Below, in pieces: positions 1-8,843 of a stretch of 64,000 nucleotides of DNA (position 1 is its first letter; the number at the start of each line of letters is the position of its first letter). A program made the position numbers and the translations under genes. Origin of the DNA: CAYWPG01 sp964460035 (GTDB lineage: Bacteria; Pseudomonadota; Gammaproteobacteria; Nitrococcales; AK92); NCBI GenBank assembly GCA_964460035.1, contig CAYWPG010000007.1:55634-119633 (forward strand), read 5' to 3'. Below the pieces are notes generated by a model, which was not told the DNA's origin, ran no database searches, and worked only from the letters and a program-made list of their open reading frames with translations.

Positions 1-1057
1 TCGCGGCGTACAGTGCGTTGTCGGCGCGCTCGAGCAGCGCTTCCAGGGATTCGCCAGGACGATACTCCGCAACACCGGCAGACATCGTTAGTCGCAGGCC
101 GGGCAGGACCTCGTCCCAGTTCGCCGCGGCCACGTCCTCGCGCAACCGTTCGGCCAGGCGGACCGCGCCGGCAAGGCGCGTCCCGACCAGCAGCAGAATG
201 AACTCCTCGCCACCGTACCGCCCCAGCAGGTCGACCTCCCGCAGCCGTTCCGAAACGCGTCTCGCGAAGGCCCGCAAGAGTTGGTCGCCGACCAGGTGCC
301 CGTGACTGTCGTTAATCGATTTGAAGCGGTCGATATCGATCAGCGCTATCGCGAAAGGGGCTCCTGTACGGCTGCAGCGCGCCCGCTCTTCATCCATGCG
401 CTTCATCAGGGCGCGGCGATTCCACACCTGGGTAAGATCGTCGACGTTAGCCAGTTGCTCGATACGCTCGAACGAGGCCTTTAGCTCCTGATTACGGCGA
501 TGCAGCCGTTCTCGCAGGGCGGTCATCCTGGCTGTGATCACGACGATCCTGCCGATGGCGTGCGCGATCGCGAGCCACACAAGGAGCAGTTGAGCGGAGC
601 TGTCGGTGGGGATGCCGATTCGATGACCCTGGTGGGCGAGAATCACGCCCAAGGCGGCCATGACCAGCGCCCACCAGGCGACGAACTGGCGTGTGGACAG
701 CTCCAGGCTTGCCAGCGCTGCGATAATGAACAGCGATAGCAGGAACACCAGCCCAGCCTCGGGCGCCAGCCAAAGAAACAGCAACTCGACAGCGGTGCTG
801 GCCAGCTTGTGGCCGAAGGTGAAACTGGCGTCCTCGAAACGCAGATTCCAGCCGCAACAAACCAGCAGAAATACCGCCGCGGACAGCAACCCCGCAGCCA
901 GCACGTAGCTGGCCGCGATAGCGAGCGGGATCACGCCCTGCCAAGCGAACAGGGCCAGAACTACGGCATCGAACAGATAGAAGAGCGCGACATAGCCTAG
1001 CAGCTTTAGCCGTGCCCGTTGTCGCCTCTCGGTATGAGAGCCCCCCGCCGCCTTCAT
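1..1057 (-). CDS. Membrane-bound diguanylate cyclase (GGDEF), C-terminus cut by the window edge
   Basis: The enzyme would make the second messenger c-di-GMP from two GTP at the inner membrane. The reading frame is open from an ATG at 1057, preceded by a GAGGG ribosome binding site, to position 1, so the extreme C-terminus is missing. About 352 residues are visible. Residues 18-180 hold roughly six hydrophobic segments. A linker and a GGDEF domain follow, with the active-site signature GGEEF at residues 282-286 and an inhibitory I-site R273-x-x-D276 five residues before it, so product feedback is expected. GGEEF is a catalytically competent variant. The N-terminal membrane domain was not assigned to a named sensor family. 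It lies downstream of and in the same direction as the alcohol dehydrogenase, separated by a hairpin, so it is probably an independent unit. Confidence 0.9.
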   Translation of the reverse strand, partial: MKAAGGSHTERRQRARLKLLGYVALFYLFDAVVLALFAWQGVIPLAIAASYVLAAGLLSAAVFLLVCCGWNLRFEDASFTFGHKLASTAVELLFLWLAPEAGLVFLLSLFIIAALASLELSTRQFVAWWALVMAALGVILAHQGHRIGIPTDSSAQLLLVWLAIAHAIGRIVVITARMTALRERLHRRNQELKASFERIEQLANVDDLTQVWNRRALMKRMDEERARCSRTGAPFAIALIDIDRFKSINDSHGHLVGDQLLRAFARRVSERLREVDLLGRYGGEEFILLLVGTRLAGAVRLAERLREDVAAANWDEVLPGLRLTMSAGVAEYRPGESLEALLERADNALYAA

Positions 1058-1146
1058 ACCCGCCCTCGCGATCTGCTGTACCCCGACAGCCGACAGCCCC
1101 CATAGCGGCCAGCGCGGGGTCAGATTCTTAGTTTGTCATGAGCAGA

Positions 1147-1174
1147 GAGACCGGCGGCTTGCGCCACCGGTCTC
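1147..1174 (-). terminator. Hairpin downstream of the alcohol dehydrogenase gene
   Basis: An 8-bp perfect stem GAGACCGG/CCGGTCTC with a 12-nt loop lies just after the stop of the dehydrogenase, before the next minus-strand gene. There is no clear T-run, so it may be a weak or processing terminator for the 5966-1183 operon. Confidence 0.45.
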
Positions 1175-1182
1175 GCCGTTGG

Positions 1183-2289
1183 TCAGTCGAACACGATGAC
1201 GCCGCGTGCATTGCGCCCAGCTTGCAAGTCTTCGAAAGCCTGAGGTGCTTCGTCGATGCTGTAGGTGCGGGTAATCAGCTCGTCCAGCTTGAGCTTGCCG
1301 CCTTTGTACAGAGAGAGCAGCTGCGGGAAGTCGTGCTGGGGGCGAGCCGACCCGAACCATGAACCCTTCACCGCCTTCTCCTCCGCCGGAATGCTCAGCG
1401 TGCGCAGTACCGTCTCGTCGCTGCGCTTCGCCACACCAAGCACCACCGCCGTGCCGCCCTTGGCCAGCGAGGCGAACGCCTGGGAGACGACGGCGCCGAC
1501 ACCGATGCACTCGAACGCATAGTCGACGCCGCCACCGGTAATATTCTTGATCGCCTTGGCGACGTTTTCCTCTTTAGAGGCGTCGATAGTATGCGTCGCG
1601 CCGAACTCGCGCGCCATTTCAAGCTTGGCGGGATTGGTGTCCACCGCGATGATCTTGTCCGCACCAGCGATCTTGCAGCCCTGCACCGCGTTCAGGCCCA
1701 CCCCGCCGACGCCGAAGACAGCGGCATGCGAGCCGGGCTCCAACTGTGCAGTATTGAACACCGCGCCAACGCCCGTCATCACGCCGCAGCTGACCAGCGC
1801 TGCCTTGTCCAACGGCACGTCCTTATCGATCTTCACGAGGTTATCGACATGCAGGGTCGCATACTCGGCCATGACGCCGCAGGCCATGAACAGGTTGAGC
1901 GGCTGACCGTTGCGGTCGAAGGTGCGCACGCCGTCGGGCAGCTGGTAGATCGCCTTGCCGGCGTTCTCGCACAACACCGGCCGCCCGCGACTGCATTGAC
2001 GGCACTTGCCGCACATGGAAATGAAAGAGCTGATGACGTGATCGCCTTCCTGGAAGGCGGTCACCCCCTCGCCCACTTCGACGACCACACCGGCACCTTC
2101 GTGACCGAGAATCAGCGGCGGAGGCAGCTGGATCGTGCCGTTGGTTGCGGACAGATCGCTATGGCACACGCCGCAGGCGGCGAGCTTGATCGTCACTTCG
2201 TTGCGCTGCGGCGGATCAATGCGGATTTCCTCCACCACCACCGGCTTGTTCCACTCGCGACAGATGACCGCCTTGCCTGTTCTACTCAT
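1183..2289 (-). CDS. Zinc-dependent alcohol dehydrogenase (MDR family)
   Basis: This cytoplasmic NAD(P)-dependent enzyme would oxidise an alcohol to an aldehyde. The 368-residue length is typical of class I/III-like zinc ADHs. Catalytic-zinc ligands are visible as C42-H43 (GVCHSD) and H63-E64 (LGHEGAG). Structural-zinc cysteines are C93, C96, C99 and C107. The Rossmann motif is GVGGVG near residue 193. It is the last gene of a minus-strand run after an aldehyde dehydrogenase, so together they could convert an alcohol to a carboxylic acid for CoA activation and beta-oxidation. Substrate cannot be told from sequence; terpenoid, aromatic or aliphatic alcohols are all possible. Confidence 0.9.
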   Translation of the reverse strand: MSRTGKAVICREWNKPVVVEEIRIDPPQRNEVTIKLAACGVCHSDLSATNGTIQLPPPLILGHEGAGVVVEVGEGVTAFQEGDHVISSFISMCGKCRQCSRGRPVLCENAGKAIYQLPDGVRTFDRNGQPLNLFMACGVMAEYATLHVDNLVKIDKDVPLDKAALVSCGVMTGVGAVFNTAQLEPGSHAAVFGVGGVGLNAVQGCKIAGADKIIAVDTNPAKLEMAREFGATHTIDASKEENVAKAIKNITGGGVDYAFECIGVGAVVSQAFASLAKGGTAVVLGVAKRSDETVLRTLSIPAEEKAVKGSWFGSARPQHDFPQLLSLYKGGKLKLDELITRTYSIDEAPQAFEDLQAGRNARGVIVFD

Positions 2290-2368
2290 GATCGCTCCCT
2301 AAGTTATGACGTTATTTGGCAGCTACAATCGAATTGTCCGCAGCCGCAACGTCCGCTCGCGGCGCGCC

Positions 2369-3784
2369 CTAAAGCTGCAGCGAGCGGACCTCGAGAAACT
2401 CCTCCAAACCCCATCTGCCCATCTCGCGCCCAATACCGGAATGGCGAAAACCGCCGAACGGTGCCAGCGGATTGAACTGCGCGTTGTTGATGAACACTTG
2501 GCCGGTACGCATGCGGCTCGCCACGCGCTTGGCACGTTCCACATCCGTGGACCAAACGGCACCGGACAAGCCGTAGTTCGTGCCGTTGGCGATGGCAACC
2601 GCCTCCTCTTCGTCCCGGTAGGGAATAACGCTGAGGACCGGCCCGAAAATCTCTTCCTGCGCGATACGCGAAGCCGGGTCGACGTTGCCGAACACTGTGG
2701 GGCGCACGAAGTAACCGCCGTCGAGCCCGGCGGGCACATCAGTGCCGCCGGTTATCAAGCGGGCCCCTTCCTGCTCTCCAATGCGAATGTAATCGAGCAC
2801 CACATCGCGCTGATCCGCGGAAGCCAGAGGGCCGAGGCGGGTCTTCTCATCCAGCGGGTTACCTAGCGTGAACCCCTCCGCAATCGCGGCCGCAAGCTCG
2901 CAGGCCTGATCGTGCAACTCGGCCGGAACGAGCATGCGCGTATGCGCGGTGCAGGTTTGACCCGAGTTCAGATAACAGTTGCTTACCGTGCCTTTGACAG
3001 CCTTCTCCAGGTCGGCGTCGGGCAGGATCACCGAGGCGGACTTGCCGCCCAGCTCCAAGGCGAGCCGCTTGAAGTCCTCGGCTGCCGCCCGGAAGAACTG
3101 TCGCCCCGTACTGGTGGAACCGGTGAAAGAGAGCATGTCCACATCGGGGTGGTTGATCAGCGCGTTACCGACCACCCGACCGGGGCCGGACACCAGATTG
3201 AACACCCCGGGCGGCAGGCCGACGGCTTCCAGCATCTCGGCCAGAATAAAGGCGGTAAGCGGCGCCACCTCACTGGGCTTGAGCACGACGGTACAACCTG
3301 CACCCAGCGCCGGCACAACCTTCAGGATGATCTGATGCAGCGGGTAATTCCAAGGTGTCACCGCGCCGACCACGCCCACCGGGGCATACTGCACCTCAGA
3401 ATTGCCAACCTGCTCGGTGAAAGGAAACTCCGGCAGCAGCTTGAGATAACTGCCTGTCACCGCGATGGGCAAACCGGCCTGTATGCCGCGAGCGAGCTTG
3501 ATCGGCGTACCGACTTCGCGCGCCACCGCGACCGCGATGTCCTCCGAACGCGTCTGAAGCTGCTCCAGCAAGGCGCGCAGATACTTCAGCCGCTCGTCCA
3601 GCGGTGTCGCCGCCCACTGGGGAAACGCGTTGCGGGCGGCGGCCACGGCCTGATTCAGCTCCTTTTCGGTGGCGCGCGGAATCGTGGCCATCACCTCGCC
3701 GGTGGCGGCTTCGAACACCTCGACTCGCTCGTCGCCACAGTCCTGCCAACGGCCGTCGATAAACACCTTGTCGTATGTGTACAT
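2369..3784 (-). CDS. NAD(P)-dependent aldehyde dehydrogenase
   Basis: It would oxidise an aldehyde to the carboxylic acid in the cytoplasm. The chosen start (ATG at 3784) gives 471 residues and follows an AGGGAG site at good spacing; the longer frame starting at 3832 would overlap the upstream gene. All family landmarks are present: N146 in PWNYP, K169 in LKPSE, the general base E244 in LELGGKSA and the nucleophile C278 in NSGQTC. A 78-bp gap separates it from the alcohol dehydrogenase downstream, and only 31 bp lie between it and the upstream reductase, supporting a common transcript. Exact substrate is unknown. Confidence 0.93.
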   Translation of the reverse strand: MYTYDKVFIDGRWQDCGDERVEVFEAATGEVMATIPRATEKELNQAVAAARNAFPQWAATPLDERLKYLRALLEQLQTRSEDIAVAVAREVGTPIKLARGIQAGLPIAVTGSYLKLLPEFPFTEQVGNSEVQYAPVGVVGAVTPWNYPLHQIILKVVPALGAGCTVVLKPSEVAPLTAFILAEMLEAVGLPPGVFNLVSGPGRVVGNALINHPDVDMLSFTGSTSTGRQFFRAAAEDFKRLALELGGKSASVILPDADLEKAVKGTVSNCYLNSGQTCTAHTRMLVPAELHDQACELAAAIAEGFTLGNPLDEKTRLGPLASADQRDVVLDYIRIGEQEGARLITGGTDVPAGLDGGYFVRPTVFGNVDPASRIAQEEIFGPVLSVIPYRDEEEAVAIANGTNYGLSGAVWSTDVERAKRVASRMRTGQVFINNAQFNPLAPFGGFRHSGIGREMGRWGLEEFLEVRSLQL

Positions 3785-3815
3785 CCTATACTCCCTAGCC
3801 TGGTAGAAAGTCCGT

Positions 3816-4844
3816 TTAACGAGTGGGGTCATCCGCTAGCTGGACGATCAGCTTGCCGTGGTTACGCCCTGTGAGAAGCCCCTGGAAGGCCGTGACCACG
3901 TTCTCCAGCCCTTGCACTATGTCTTCCTTGTACTTTATTCGGCCTTCGCGAACCCATGCGCTCATATCGCGCAGAAAATCTTCTTGCCTGTCCAGATGAT
4001 CCGACTGAATAAACCCGCGAACGGCGAGCTTGCGCGTGAGAATCGTGCGCATCAGCAACGGTAGCTTGTCCGGCCCAGGCGGAGCTTCCGTCAAGTTGTA
4101 ATAGGCGATGGTACCGCAAACCGGCATCCTGCCGAACTCATTGAAAAGCGGCAACACCGCTTCCAGCACCGGACCGGCAACGTTTTCGAAATACACGTCG
4201 ATGCCATTCGGACAAGCCGCCGCCAACTGCTGGCGAAAATCCATGTCCTTATAATTCACCGCGGCATCGAAACCGAGCTCCTCGACGACGTAGCGGCATT
4301 TCTCGGGAGCCCCGGCAATACCGACCACGCGGCACCCTTTGAGCTTGGCCAGCTGGCCGACCACCTGTCCGACCGCGCCGGACGCGGCCGACACCACTAC
4401 GGTTTCGCCAGCTTGAGGACGGCCGTGGTCCAACAGCCCCACGTAGGCGGTCATCCCCGGCATGCCCAACACGCCCAGCGCCGTCGTAACCGGCGCCAGC
4501 GAGGGGTCCAGCTTGCGGACACCGCGTCCGTCCGAGAGCGCGTACTCTTGCCAGCCGTTGGCGCTGAGAACGACCTCGCCGGGCTTGAACTCAGGCAGGT
4601 TCGACTCGACCACCTCGCTGACGGTGGCGCCGATCATGACCTCGCCGACCTCCACCGGTTTGGCATAAGAGCGTGCCGAACTCATGCGCCCGCGCATATA
4701 CGGATCCAGCGACAGATAAATCGTGCGCAGCAGCATCTGCCCAGCGGCCGGCACCGGTCGCGCAGCAGACTCCAATACCAGGTCTTCATGCGTGGGCATG
4801 CCGGTGGGCCGGCTGGCCAGAATGATTCGGCGGTTAATCGTCAT
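3816..4844 (-). CDS. NADPH-dependent enone/enal reductase, CurA/leukotriene B4 dehydrogenase family (copy 1)
   Basis: Members of this zinc-free MDR family reduce the carbon-carbon double bond of alpha,beta-unsaturated ketones or aldehydes using NADPH. The 342-residue protein shows the family N-terminus (NRRIILASRPTGMP), the LSLDPYMRGRM motif near residue 47 and the nucleotide-binding AASGAVGQVVGQLAKLKG near residue 155. There is no structural-zinc cysteine cluster. ATG at 4844 follows a GGAGGAG site. It is the second of two adjacent paralogues, clearly a tandem duplication with very similar sequence along the whole length. It may reduce an unsaturated intermediate produced by the neighbouring alcohol and aldehyde dehydrogenases (inference). 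Confidence 0.9.
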   Translation of the reverse strand: MTINRRIILASRPTGMPTHEDLVLESAARPVPAAGQMLLRTIYLSLDPYMRGRMSSARSYAKPVEVGEVMIGATVSEVVESNLPEFKPGEVVLSANGWQEYALSDGRGVRKLDPSLAPVTTALGVLGMPGMTAYVGLLDHGRPQAGETVVVSAASGAVGQVVGQLAKLKGCRVVGIAGAPEKCRYVVEELGFDAAVNYKDMDFRQQLAAACPNGIDVYFENVAGPVLEAVLPLFNEFGRMPVCGTIAYYNLTEAPPGPDKLPLLMRTILTRKLAVRGFIQSDHLDRQEDFLRDMSAWVREGRIKYKEDIVQGLENVVTAFQGLLTGRNHGKLIVQLADDPTR

Positions 4845-4919
4845 GACTCCTCCAATTAACGCTGAGCGCCCTGTCTATATTCTTTTCAGGCGCCGGTGGG
4901 GAAGGCTGAATAAGCCAGC

Positions 4920-5966
4920 CTACGCCGAGGGACGCGTCGGATCCGGACCGACCTGCACCATCAACTTGCCGAAATTACGGCCAGTTAGCAGACCCTGAAA
5001 GGCGGTAACCGCATTCTCAAGGCCCTGAACGATATCTTCACGATACTTCACCTGACCGCTCCGCAGCCAGGCCGACATTTCGCGCTGGAACTCCGCCTCT
5101 CTATCCAAATGGTCGGAACGAATATAGCCGCGAAGTGTCAGCTTGCGCGTGAGAATCGTGCGCATCAAAAGCGGCAGCTTATCTTCGCCTTGCGGCAGAC
5201 CGCTTTGATTGTAGTAGGAAATCGTTCCACAAACAGGAATGCGCCCGAACTCGTTCATCAGCTCGAGCACCGCTTCGAGCACCGACCCGCCTACGTTCTC
5301 GAAATACACGTCGATTCCCTGAGGACAGGCGGCCGCAAGTCGTTCGCGAAAGTCCGGCTTCTTGTAATTAACTGCCGCATCGAAACCCAGCTCCTCGACC
5401 ACGAAGCGGCACTTGTCGTCGCTGCCGGCAATGCCCACCGCCCGGCAGCCTTTGAGCTTAGCCAGCTGGCCGACCACCTGTCCGACCGCGCCGGCCGCGG
5501 CCGACACTACCACCGTCTCGCCGGGCTGCGGGCGGCCGAAATCGAGCAAACCCACGTAGGCGGCATGTCCCGAACCGCCTAGGATGCCGTGCGCGGTGGT
5601 AATAGGCGCCTCGTTGGGATCGAGCTTGCGCAGCAAACCGCTGCCGTCGGAAACACCATACTCTTGCCAGCCCATTTCGCAGAGCACGATGTCGCCCGCC
5701 GCATAGCCCGGCAAGTTCGACTCCACCACCTCGCTGACGGTCCGGCCCGTCATTACCGCCCCAAGGGGATTAGGGGCGGCGTAAGAGGGGCCTGCATTCA
5801 TGCGTCCGCGCATGTAGGGATCGAGCGAGAGGTAAATGGTGCGTAGCAGCATCTCGCCCTCTCCCGGACGGGGCCGCTCCACCTCTTCGAGCCGCAAGTG
5901 TTCATGCCCCGGCATGCCTTCCGGGCGCTTGACCAGCACCACGCGCCGGTTAGTTAGCTTGGTCAT
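4920..5966 (-). CDS. NADPH-dependent enone/enal reductase, CurA family (copy 2)
   Basis: A 348-residue paralogue of the neighbouring reductase, with the same LSLDPYMRGRM and AAAGAVGQVVGQLAKLKG motifs and the same C-terminal signature (GLENAVTAFQGLLTGRNFGK). It would reduce activated double bonds with NADPH. ATG at 5966 follows GAGAGGCAG. It is probably the first gene of the minus-strand group 5966-1183, since the next gene upstream belongs to the dehydrogenase operon. The two copies differ most in the residues around AAPNPLGAVMTG, near the substrate pocket, which could mean divergent substrates (inference). Confidence 0.9.
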   Translation of the reverse strand: MTKLTNRRVVLVKRPEGMPGHEHLRLEEVERPRPGEGEMLLRTIYLSLDPYMRGRMNAGPSYAAPNPLGAVMTGRTVSEVVESNLPGYAAGDIVLCEMGWQEYGVSDGSGLLRKLDPNEAPITTAHGILGGSGHAAYVGLLDFGRPQPGETVVVSAAAGAVGQVVGQLAKLKGCRAVGIAGSDDKCRFVVEELGFDAAVNYKKPDFRERLAAACPQGIDVYFENVGGSVLEAVLELMNEFGRIPVCGTISYYNQSGLPQGEDKLPLLMRTILTRKLTLRGYIRSDHLDREAEFQREMSAWLRSGQVKYREDIVQGLENAVTAFQGLLTGRNFGKLMVQVGPDPTRPSA

Positions 5967-6044
5967 CTGCCTCTCCTCTTAACCCGCTCGGCAACGCCGA
6001 TTCCACGCGCAAGGGGAATATCCTCTTGAGTGGAGGTGCGCCGA

Positions 6045-6641
6045 TCAGGTAGTGCTGCGTTCGCCTTCGCGCGGTCCCGGGTCGGCCTGGTAGCCGAAGC
6101 GGTCGGCCACGGCGCTGCTATGGATGCCGGCGATGGGAACTCGCCGCCCCGCGTACTCCAGGAAAACATCCGCATCGGCGTTCTGGTGCAGGCGCTCTAG
6201 CGCTTCGGCTAGCGCATCGTCGTCCGGGCGCTGGCCATCGGACATGACCAGGCGTTCGAAGGCCCAGCCCAGGTCGCTGTCGTCCAGCAGCGCAATGCCC
6301 CGTTCCCACTCCAACAGCAGGCTGCCATCTTCGTCCAGCCACGCCGCCTGGACCTGTTCCACCGGCTGCCCGGTGTGCGTTTCCAATTGGCCGCTGCCAT
6401 TGGCCCGCACCACCCAAGGCGTATAAGCAAGATGCACGAACACCCGTTGCGGGCCATTCTGGAAGAACCAGCGGCCGAACTCGTCGCTCTCGTAGTTTCG
6501 GTTGATGAAGGCGATAAGCGGCTGGCGCTCTATCGCTTTGCCCTTGAGCAGCCAGCGCCCGCGCCGATCCAGCCCCAGCCAGCCGAACAGCGCTGGCACT
6601 TGAGGCCATTTCTCCATTGCCTTGCGTACAACCTCGTCCAT
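6045..6641 (-). CDS. Conserved hypothetical protein of about 198 residues (DUF294x-type family suspected)
   Basis: Function unknown. The start is set at ATG 6641 because a GGAGG site precedes it and the protein then begins MDEVVRKAMEKWPQVPALFGWLGLD..., which resembles a conserved domain-of-unknown-function family of beta- and gammaproteobacteria that I cannot number with certainty. Conserved-looking blocks are WPxVPALFGWLxLDRRGRW, FINRNYxxDExGRWFFQNGPQRVFV and YTPWV. There is no signal peptide, membrane segment or nucleotide-binding motif. It lies 267 bp downstream of the acyl-CoA dehydrogenase operon and may be expressed separately. Confidence 0.7.
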   Translation of the reverse strand: MDEVVRKAMEKWPQVPALFGWLGLDRRGRWLLKGKAIERQPLIAFINRNYESDEFGRWFFQNGPQRVFVHLAYTPWVVRANGSGQLETHTGQPVEQVQAAWLDEDGSLLLEWERGIALLDDSDLGWAFERLVMSDGQRPDDDALAEALERLHQNADADVFLEYAGRRVPIAGIHSSAVADRFGYQADPGPREGERSTT

Positions 6642-6908
6642 ACAGCCTCCACCTAGCCCAGCAGCTTGCGCCAATACACCCCCTATGGGGGCCGAACGCT
6701 CTGGAAACCGTTGAACAATCCGTTGCGTGCCGGCCTTGCTCTTCTGCCACGGCACGGCCAAGCCAGCGTCGCTTAGGGTGCCCACGCGCAAGCGTCACGC
6801 AACCCTTCGTAACGCGCCAGGCCGAGCAACCGCAACAGCACCGGCCGGCTATCCGTCAGGGCCTTCGAACCGGCGCCCGCGGCGGCGCCGGCTCAGAGAC
6901 CCCCGAGG

Positions 6909-8714
6909 CTAGAACCAGTCCTCCTCGACCTCGAGCAGGGTGGTATCCAGGCTCATCAGCAGCTCGGCCTGCGGTTTGATCTTGGGCAGCTCGAAGCGAT
7001 AGAAATAGCGGCAGGCAGCCAGCTTGCCGCGGTAGAACTCGGGCGCGTTGATACCGCCCTCGCGCAGCGCCCGCTCCGCCCGCACCGCCTGGCGCAGCCA
7101 CAGCCACGCGATCACCAAGTGGCCCATGAGGTCCAAGTACACCGCGCTATTGGCCAGATAACGCCGCATTTCCCCGGCCTCTGCCAAGGGCAGCAAGGTC
7201 TCGGTGGCCCTCACCGCCAGCGCCACCGCCTCCTCCAGCTGCGTGCCATAGTCGCGCAGCGGCTGGTCGGCCGTCTTGGCCTCGGCAACCGTATCGCGCA
7301 TGCGCCGGATCAGCGCCTGGAAGCCCGCACCGCCGGCCTGGCGCACCTTGCGGCCCAGCAGATCGATGCTCTGGATGCCGTTGGTACCTTCATGAATCGG
7401 GTTGAGCCGGTTGTCGCGGTAGAGCTGCTCGACCTGGTACTCGCGGGTGTAGCCGTAGCCGCCGTGGACCTGGATGGCCAGACTGTTGGCCTCCAGGCAG
7501 TACTGCGAGGGCCACGCCTTCACCAGCGGCGTGAGCAGATCGGATAGCAAGCCTGCCTCGTTGGCCTGCTCTTCGGTGGCTGCAGTCTTTTTCTCGTCCA
7601 CCAGCGTGGCCGCGTACAGGCACAGCGCCAAGCCGCCCTCCACATAGGCCTTCTGAGCGAGCAGCATACGGCGAACGTCGGCATGCTCTATCAGCGGCAC
7701 CTGCTTCTGATTCGGGTCCTTGGCATCTACCGGACGCCCCTGCCGGCGGGTCTTGGCGTACTCCAGGGCTTGCAGGTAGCCGTTGTAGCCAAGCACTACG
7801 GCGCCCAGGCCAACGCCTATGCGCGCCTCGTTCATCATGTGGAACATGTACTTCAGGCCCTGGCCAGGCTCGCCTACCAGGAACGCCTTGGCGCCGCCCC
7901 GTTCGCCGAAGTTGAGCATGGTCGAGGTTGTTCCGCGCCAGCCCATCTTATGGATCAGCCCGGCAAGCGCTACGTCGTTGCGCTCGCCCAGCGAGCCGTC
8001 GGGGTTGACCAGGTACTTGGGCACGATGAACAGCGAAATGCCCTTCACCCCCGGGGGCGCGCCCTTGATGCGGGCGAGCACGAGATGAACGATGTTCTCG
8101 GACAGTTCGTGATCGCCGGCGGAGATGAAAATCTTGTTGCCGTGGAGCAGGTAGTGCCCTTCCTCGGTCGGCTCCGCGGTCGTCTTGATGTCCGCCAACG
8201 ACGAGCCGGCCTGTGGCTCGGTAAGCGCCATGGTGCCGAAAAAGCGGCCTTCCAGCATGGGGTGGGCGTACATGCGCTTCTGCTCTTCCGAGCCGTGCGC
8301 GAGCAGCAAGTTACAGGCCGCCACGGTAAGACCGACATAAGAGAACGTGGCGGTGTTGGCCCCCTTGACGACTGCAGTGCAGCTTTGGGAGACCGTGACC
8401 GGCAGCTGCATGCCGCCCAGCTCGTAGTCCTGCGGCGCGGCCAGCAACCCCGCCTCGATGTATTCCCGTACTGCCGCTTTTACCTCGGGAATGATGTGCA
8501 CCCGCTCGCCGTCGAAGGTCGGCTCTTCTAGATCGTTCTTGCGGCAGTGCGGAGCGAAATGGTCTATAGCCACCCGGTAGGCGGTATCCAGCGCGCCCTG
8601 GAAAGTTTCGCGGGAGTGATCGGCGTAGCGGGGATGAGCGGTGAAACGCTCTATATCGAGTAATTCGAAGAGAAGAAAATTCAGATCGCGGCGGTCGATG
8701 ATGCGTTCAGTCAT
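6909..8714 (-). CDS. Acyl-CoA dehydrogenase, DmdC-like (about 600 residues)
   Basis: An FAD-dependent flavoenzyme that would introduce an alpha,beta double bond into an acyl-CoA. At 601 residues it belongs to the long acyl-CoA dehydrogenase group that includes 3-methylmercaptopropionyl-CoA dehydrogenase DmdC, having an N-terminal extension and a C-terminal added domain. Visible motifs are the FAD/substrate block ALTEPQAGSSLADIKTTAEP near residue 165, GYNGYLQALEYAKTRRQGRP, and the C-terminal QVHGGYGYTREYQVEQLYRDNRLNPIHEGTNGIQS. That last block carries the Glu-Gly-Thr region usual for the catalytic base. It is the last dehydrogenase of the minus-strand beta-oxidation operon, 129 bp after the small subunit with a hairpin between them. 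DMSP degradation need not be its role; many paralogues act on other acyl-CoAs. Confidence 0.88.
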   Translation of the reverse strand: MTERIIDRRDLNFLLFELLDIERFTAHPRYADHSRETFQGALDTAYRVAIDHFAPHCRKNDLEEPTFDGERVHIIPEVKAAVREYIEAGLLAAPQDYELGGMQLPVTVSQSCTAVVKGANTATFSYVGLTVAACNLLLAHGSEEQKRMYAHPMLEGRFFGTMALTEPQAGSSLADIKTTAEPTEEGHYLLHGNKIFISAGDHELSENIVHLVLARIKGAPPGVKGISLFIVPKYLVNPDGSLGERNDVALAGLIHKMGWRGTTSTMLNFGERGGAKAFLVGEPGQGLKYMFHMMNEARIGVGLGAVVLGYNGYLQALEYAKTRRQGRPVDAKDPNQKQVPLIEHADVRRMLLAQKAYVEGGLALCLYAATLVDEKKTAATEEQANEAGLLSDLLTPLVKAWPSQYCLEANSLAIQVHGGYGYTREYQVEQLYRDNRLNPIHEGTNGIQSIDLLGRKVRQAGGAGFQALIRRMRDTVAEAKTADQPLRDYGTQLEEAVALAVRATETLLPLAEAGEMRRYLANSAVYLDLMGHLVIAWLWLRQAVRAERALREGGINAPEFYRGKLAACRYFYRFELPKIKPQAELLMSLDTTLLEVEEDWF

Positions 8715-8799
8715 CGCTGGCTCCCAAATGACATCGCCGCGACCGGCGGTGAACCTGCGTTCCCCCCGCCCGCGGCGATCCGTCTCCGAAGGAGTATGC

Positions 8800-8831
8800 G
8801 ATGGGACAGCGCCGGCAAGCGCCGTCCCATC
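8800..8831 (-). terminator. Intercistronic hairpin between two acyl-CoA dehydrogenase genes
   Basis: GATGGGAC at 8800 pairs with GTCCCATC ending at 8831, and further GC pairs follow after one mismatch. It sits in the 129-bp gap within the dehydrogenase operon. There is no T-run, so it is more likely an attenuating or mRNA-stabilising structure than a full terminator. Confidence 0.4.
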
Positions 8832-8843
8832 TCACCCGTCTGC

